This document shows, one piece after another, positions 13,831-17,099 of a stretch of 17,099 bases of DNA. Each line of letters starts with the position of its first letter. Position 1 is the stretch's first letter. Where the stretch lies: positions 1 to 17,099 of the forward strand of contig CAKSDR010000025.1 of the NCBI GenBank assembly GCA_934446095.1. The letters are read 5' to 3'. Below the pieces are notes generated by a model. It was not told where the DNA came from and ran no database searches. It worked only from the letters and a program-made list of their open reading frames with translations. Both the position numbers and the translations under genes were made by a program. Source of the DNA: an uncultured Eubacteriales bacterium. GTDB lineage: Bacteria; Bacillota; Clostridia; Oscillospirales; CAG-382.

Positions 13831-16008
13831 TTACATTTTGCGTGCCTGCAGTCCGCTTTTGCATATTCTTTCAATTATAACCGCCATCTGCTGTCTTGTA
13901 AGCGCCTTTTTCGGCATAAAGTTTCCGGCTCCGTCGCCGAGAATAATTCCGCTTTCATAAACCTGGTATACTGCCGCAAGCATGTCATACGATATGTATT
14001 CTATATCACAGAACTCGTATCCCTGCTTATATGTAAGAGGAATAAGTCTTGAAAGCACAAGAGATGCCTGTTCACGCGTTATGGGCGCGTCGGGGTTAAA
14101 GTTTCCGTCTTTTGTACCAAGCATAACCTGCAAAGAAAGCACGGTTTTAACGTAACTGAAATACCAGTCGTCCTCACTTACATCGGGAAGTGTAATATTT
14201 TTATATTCCTCATCGGGTTTAAGTTTAAAAAGTTCAGTTACGGCTTTTGCAAACTCTGCCCTTGTAAGTTCTTTTTCGGGCAAAAATTCATCATTTTCGT
14301 TGCCGGTCATGATACTATTGTCGTAAACATATTTTACTGCATCTTTTGCCCACCCGGCAATTTTATCTTTGTCTTTATATTCGTGGTTTTCCGGCTGTTT
14401 TCCCTCATCTTCGGTTTTTTTATCCTCGTCTTCGGGCTGTTTTATTTCTGTTTCGTTGTCGTCGGTTTTTCCCGAAGTATCGTCTTTTTTGCCACTGTCT
14501 TCAAAGATTTCGCCGGAAGGCGTTTTTTCTGTTATTACAAGATCAAAATATGTGCGTACTATACTCGGATACGTGTCGCTTTGCTTTTCTATTTTCACTT
14601 CAAACGACCCTGACGAATCCAAAGTAATTTTTACACAGCCGTTTTCATCCGTTGTGTATTCTTTTCCGTCTATATAGATTTTAGCGCCGTCAATATTTAC
14701 ATTTTTCTGCATATTATCGTTCCAGTCGAAATATGAAGAAGTAAGTTTTATCTCAAACTCTTGCCCTATATATATCCTTTCGTCGGAAAGAGTATATTGG
14801 GGAATAAGGGTATAAGGCTCGAAATTTCCGTAATACAAGACTATATCGTCGTCATAACCGAGTTTTGTCTTTCCAAGGCTTTTTGACGGAGCAACGCCGT
14901 TTACAAGGCAAAGCCAGCCCTCATATCCCTTGAATTGCCCTTCTTTTTCTCCGTTTATTTCGCTTATGTAATCCCCGTACTTGCTGTCTTTTATGTTATA
15001 GGAAATATTATTGTTGTCAAGCGCAGTTTTGATTGCGGAAAGGACGGAAAGGTTTTTTCCGCATACTTTTACACTGCATCTTGCAATAGTATCGTTTATT
15101 CCTTCAATCCTTACAGATGCATTCTTTTCCTCGTATTCAGGGCACTCAAAATCCGAAGAAAGCCGTTTGAACACGCTTTTTCCGCTGTCCGCGTCAGTAA
15201 GCGCAATAATCGCCTGCGCCGTTGCAAGTTCATTTTCTCCGTCATCTTTCTGCCATTCGTACGCGCCCGTGCCGAGTTTAAACTTTTCAAGTGCCGTAAA
15301 GAATGTGTTTTCGCCCTTTTTCCAGCGGTCTTCATCAAGTTTTCCCGCCTGTGCCACAGCCGAAATTACAGTTGACAGAGTGTTTGAATTTTCCGTTCCG
15401 AAACTTTCAAATCCTGCGGAATCAAGCTGTTTTGACTGTATAAAATCAAATCCGCGTTCGATAACTTCATCGTTTCCCGTATCGTAAAGGGCAATTATTG
15501 CCATTGCGGTAAGGTCAACATCCGGCGGATATTCGTCCATGTAACCGAAGCCGCCCCCGTCGCGTTCCTGCATTACGATATTTGCCGCAGCGGCCTCCTT
15601 ATTGTAATTTTCTTTTGCCGCATCAAGCGCAAGCATTGCGAAAATCTGTGAATTTATATTTCCGAAAGAACCGTCCGCATCTTGTCTTTGCGCAAGTTCA
15701 TAAGCAATATCCCGGCCTTCTCCGGCATTATGAACATTTTCGCCTTTTGCGATAAGCGCAAGTATTATTCCGGCATAGTCGGTAACTTTTGACGTATCGT
15801 CAAGAGATGAAAACTTTCCGGAATATTCCGGAAAATCTCCCTGGTCTTTGCCGGCAGCATAAATTGCCGCAACATCCCACCAGGAATCAAGTTTTTCCAT
15901 GTTTTTAAAAAATTCCAAAGACTGTGATACGTCGGTTTTTGCAAAAACAAATACCGGCATTGATGCAAGTATTAAAACTGACATCAGAAAAGAGAGTACT
16001 TTTTTCAT
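13831..16008 (-). CDS. SLH-anchored intrinsic-factor-like protein, probable surface corrinoid binder (725 aa)
   Basis: A signal peptide (1-23, cleavage after VFA) is followed by an alpha/alpha repeat region of the prenyltransferase/squalene-cyclase type (about 28-285), with repeats such as ELAQRQDADGSFG, DVDLTAMAIIALYDTG and TGAYEWQ. Residues about 297-395 form a DUF4430 domain (SVLSAIKTALDNNNISYNI, GYEGWLCLVNG, LGYDDDIVLYYG), then an Ig-like segment (about 400-495), a charged Lys/Glu/Asp linker (about 497-547) and three SLH repeats (about 548-718; LTRAEFAKAV, ITREQASLVL, LTRQQMAVII). An alpha-barrel followed by DUF4430 is the layout of animal intrinsic factor and transcobalamin. SLH repeats bind pyruvylated wall polymer. 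AAGGAG precedes ATG 16008. A cobalamin riboswitch lies in its leader. The domain reading is firm; B12 binding is inferred from layout plus riboswitch. Confidence 0.88.
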   Translation of the reverse strand: MKKVLSFLMSVLILASMPVFVFAKTDVSQSLEFFKNMEKLDSWWDVAAIYAAGKDQGDFPEYSGKFSSLDDTSKVTDYAGIILALIAKGENVHNAGEGRDIAYELAQRQDADGSFGNINSQIFAMLALDAAKENYNKEAAAANIVMQERDGGGFGYMDEYPPDVDLTAMAIIALYDTGNDEVIERGFDFIQSKQLDSAGFESFGTENSNTLSTVISAVAQAGKLDEDRWKKGENTFFTALEKFKLGTGAYEWQKDDGENELATAQAIIALTDADSGKSVFKRLSSDFECPEYEEKNASVRIEGINDTIARCSVKVCGKNLSVLSAIKTALDNNNISYNIKDSKYGDYISEINGEKEGQFKGYEGWLCLVNGVAPSKSLGKTKLGYDDDIVLYYGNFEPYTLIPQYTLSDERIYIGQEFEIKLTSSYFDWNDNMQKNVNIDGAKIYIDGKEYTTDENGCVKITLDSSGSFEVKIEKQSDTYPSIVRTYFDLVITEKTPSGEIFEDSGKKDDTSGKTDDNETEIKQPEDEDKKTEDEGKQPENHEYKDKDKIAGWAKDAVKYVYDNSIMTGNENDEFLPEKELTRAEFAKAVTELFKLKPDEEYKNITLPDVSEDDWYFSYVKTVLSLQVMLGTKDGNFNPDAPITREQASLVLSRLIPLTYKQGYEFCDIEYISYDMLAAVYQVYESGIILGDGAGNFMPKKALTRQQMAVIIERICKSGLQARKM

Positions 16009-16051
16009 CTTTTTCTCCTTTGTTTTTTATTTTTCCGCAAAAGAACAAGAC

Positions 16052-16082
16052 AAAAAAGCCGTTCCTGAAAAATCAGAAACGG
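16052..16082 (-). terminator. Riboswitch expression-platform terminator
   Basis: On the bottom strand CCGTTTCTG (16082-16074), a six-base loop and CAGGAACGG (16067-16059) form a nine-pair stem with one G-T pair, followed by CTTTTTT. It lies between the aptamer and the ribosome site of the SLH gene, so B12 binding probably favours termination. Confidence 0.82.
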
Positions 16083-16109
16083 ATACGCATAAAACTCCCT
16101 TGTGTATAA

Positions 16110-16250
16110 AGGTATTTTGCCTATCCCGTCTTTCGCAGAATATTTTACGGCTGACAAATTTATGAAAAGGCATTCCGACTATTTCGGCAAAAGCCGTTTA
16201 CGGCAGCGGGACTGTGAGGGACTTTCACCCTTGCTTTCCCTTTTCAATTG
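16110..16250 (-). promoter_or_regulatory. Cobalamin riboswitch aptamer
   Basis: The bottom strand shows the conserved cobalamin core in order: GGGAAAGC, GGTGAAAGTCC (16229-16219), CACAGTCCCGCTGCCGTAA (16216-16198) matching the ACNGNCCCGCNNCTGTNA core, and a B12-box-like AGTCGGAATGCC (16180-16169), then TCTGCGAAAGACGGG near the 3' side. A promoter lies just upstream, and a terminator and the SLH gene lie downstream. The outer ends are approximate because I did not fold the RNA. Cobalamin riboswitches turn off B12 uptake or synthesis genes when the cofactor is plentiful. Which corrinoid form it senses cannot be read from sequence alone. Confidence 0.9.
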
Positions 16251-16271
16251 TCATCTATATCTTGTATCTAT

Positions 16272-16300
16272 AATCTAACACATAATTATTATTTTGTCAA
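16272..16300 (-). promoter_or_regulatory. Promoter of the riboswitch leader
   Basis: The bottom strand has a consensus TTGACA (16300-16295), a 17-base spacer and TAGATT (16277-16272), about 20 bases before the first conserved riboswitch element. Confidence 0.82.
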
Positions 16301-16489
16301 TAATTACCTGATTCAAAATATGCGCAAATGCAGCATGGGCAGTAGCGGGCAACGGACTTTGCCGGCGGAACAACATTCGAAACGGATTTTTTGCCAGATA
16401 GAACATGCATGTAAGGCCGGATTGTAACATTTTTAAAGAGAGTTTAAATAATTTAAAACAAAAACCGCAATTTTTAAAATTGCGATTTT
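16301..16489. other. Non-coding gap with one terminator-like hairpin
   Basis: I see no credible gene at 16301-16460. At 16461-16489 AAAACCGCAATTTT and AAAATTGCGATTTT form a 14-base inverted repeat with one mismatch and a one-base centre. It may be a second terminator behind the tRNA or a bidirectional insulator. Confidence 0.4.
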
Positions 16490-16520
16490 CAATAAACTTC
16501 CTTAATTTTTGCAAAATAAA

Positions 16521-16554
16521 AATCCGAACTTTGTAATAATACAAAGTTCGGATT
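16521..16554 (-). terminator. Terminator of tRNA-Leu(GAG)
   Basis: A perfect 15-pair inverted repeat (16521-16535 and 16540-16554) with an ATAA loop adjoins the CCA end of the tRNA and is followed on the bottom strand by TTTATTTTG. Confidence 0.88.
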
Positions 16555-16639
16555 TGGTGCGGCTGATGGGAATCGAACCCATATGGAATGCTCCACACGC
16601 CCCTCAAACGTGCGCGTCTGCCAGTTCCGCCACAGCCGC
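16555..16639 (-). tRNA. tRNA-Leu(GAG)
   Basis: The bottom strand folds as a class II tRNA of 85 bases: acceptor GCGGCTG against CAGCCGC, anticodon stem CACGT/GCGTG with loop TTGAGGG (anticodon GAG, reading CUC and CUU), a long variable arm (GGAGCATTCC), T arm ATGGG-TTCGATT-CCCAT, discriminator A and an encoded CCA (16557-16555). It has its own promoter and terminator. Unlike the leucine tRNA at 3357-3408, it is complete. Confidence 0.96.
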
Positions 16640-16675
16640 AAATTAAATTGCTTTCCGAAAAACGGAACATATATT

Positions 16676-16703
16676 ATTATACACATTTTTAAAATTTTGT
16701 CAA
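16676..16703 (-). promoter_or_regulatory. Promoter of tRNA-Leu(GAG)
   Basis: The bottom strand has TTGACA (16703-16698), a 16-base spacer and TATAAT (16681-16676), about 37 bases before the tRNA. Confidence 0.8.
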
Positions 16704-16870
16704 TAGTGTTTTTTTATTTTTTAAATATTTTTTGAAAATAAAATTTCAGGAAGGCATGCGTTTTTTTCTCACATATATTTTTTTCGCTTTTGCAAAAAAT
16801 ATTAACACGGAACATTTCCGTAAAAAATTTGTTGTTTTTTTAATATAAAAATTTCAAGGAGTGACGATAA

Positions 16871-17071
16871 GTGGCTGATAATAATGCAAACCTGCCTTTA
16901 GGTCTCGGAATGGCGCTTGCCCAAAACACCGACGCCATGAAGTATTTTTGTTCGCTGTCAAAAGAAAAACAGCAGGAACTTATAAACAAAACGCATGAGA
17001 TAAAATCAAGAAAAGAAATGCGAAGTTTTGTAACCGATATAGGAAACGGTTCATACAACAGTTTCTTATAA
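16871..17071 (+). CDS. Small uncharacterised protein (66 aa)
   Basis: AAGGAG lies nine bases before a GTG start at 16871. The protein begins MADNNANLPLGLGMALAQNT, continues DAMKYFCSLSKEKQQELINK and ends in a KSRKEMRSFVTDIG helix. The pattern 'P.G.GMALA.N..AM..F..LS...' followed by a helix with 'S..EM...V' recurs, as far as I recall, in small cytoplasmic proteins of many Clostridia with no known role. There is no signal peptide, membrane segment or metal motif. No clear promoter is seen in the AT-rich 170 bases before it. GGCGGAG at the end of the window may be the ribosome site of a following gene. Confidence 0.72.
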   Translation: MADNNANLPLGLGMALAQNTDAMKYFCSLSKEKQQELINKTHEIKSRKEMRSFVTDIGNGSYNSFL

Positions 17072-17099
17072 AATGTAAAAAAATACGGCGGAGAATATC

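Noticed and set aside
16275..16670. 131-residue frame on the bottom strand across the tRNA
   Set aside because: It translates the tRNA-Leu(GAG), its terminator and non-coding DNA.
1..17099. CRISPR array, insertion sequence or transposase
   Set aside because: I saw no regularly spaced repeats and no transposase motifs; the only mobile-element genes are those of the mobilization module.

Overview
The window looks like a chromosome segment of an AT-rich Bacillota, probably a Clostridia gut-type bacterium. Grounds: purine-rich AAGGAG ribosome sites, TTGACA/TATAAT promoters with 16-17 base spacers, oligo-T intrinsic terminators, SLH and copper-amine-oxidase-type stalk domains, and an iron-sulfur-flavoprotein-like reductase. 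The genus cannot be fixed from the sequence.

Left region (1-3408): the right-hand part of an integrated mobilizable element. It carries two small overlapping genes in visibly more GC-rich DNA (64-586), a MerR-type promoter with no gene behind it (656-701), then a leftward mobilization module: a replication-initiator-like wHTH protein, a candidate oriT with an IncP-type nick motif, a MobP-type relaxase and a ribbon-helix-helix accessory protein. It ends exactly at a 52-base 3' fragment of a tRNA-Leu(UAG) gene that still has its CCA and terminator. This is the expected product of integration into a tRNA gene; the integrase and intact tRNA should lie left of the window.

Next (3450-6012): a decaying chromosomal patch. 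A lipoprotein with stalk and flavodoxin domains is broken by two frameshifts and a stop, a GNAT acetyltransferase by two stops, and a LysR regulator is cut off after its HTH. One flavoprotein reductase gene between them is intact.

Middle (6078-13155): core genes. serC-serA-AI-2E-type transporter form a leftward operon (phosphoserine route from 3-phosphoglycerate). gap has its own promoter and terminator and is divergent from recG.

Right (13160-16300): the most interesting system. A TTGACA promoter drives a leader with a cobalamin riboswitch and an intrinsic terminator, followed by two genes. The first encodes a secreted 725-residue protein with an alpha/alpha repeat domain, a transcobalamin-type C-terminal domain (DUF4430), an Ig-like segment and three SLH repeats. 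The second encodes a putative lipoprotein ending in another DUF4430 domain. The alpha/alpha plus DUF4430 order is that of animal intrinsic factor and transcobalamin. I infer a surface B12-capture protein handing corrinoid to a membrane-anchored partner, controlled by B12 itself. No transporter is in the window. The window ends with a complete tRNA-Leu(GAG) and a small uncharacterised gene.
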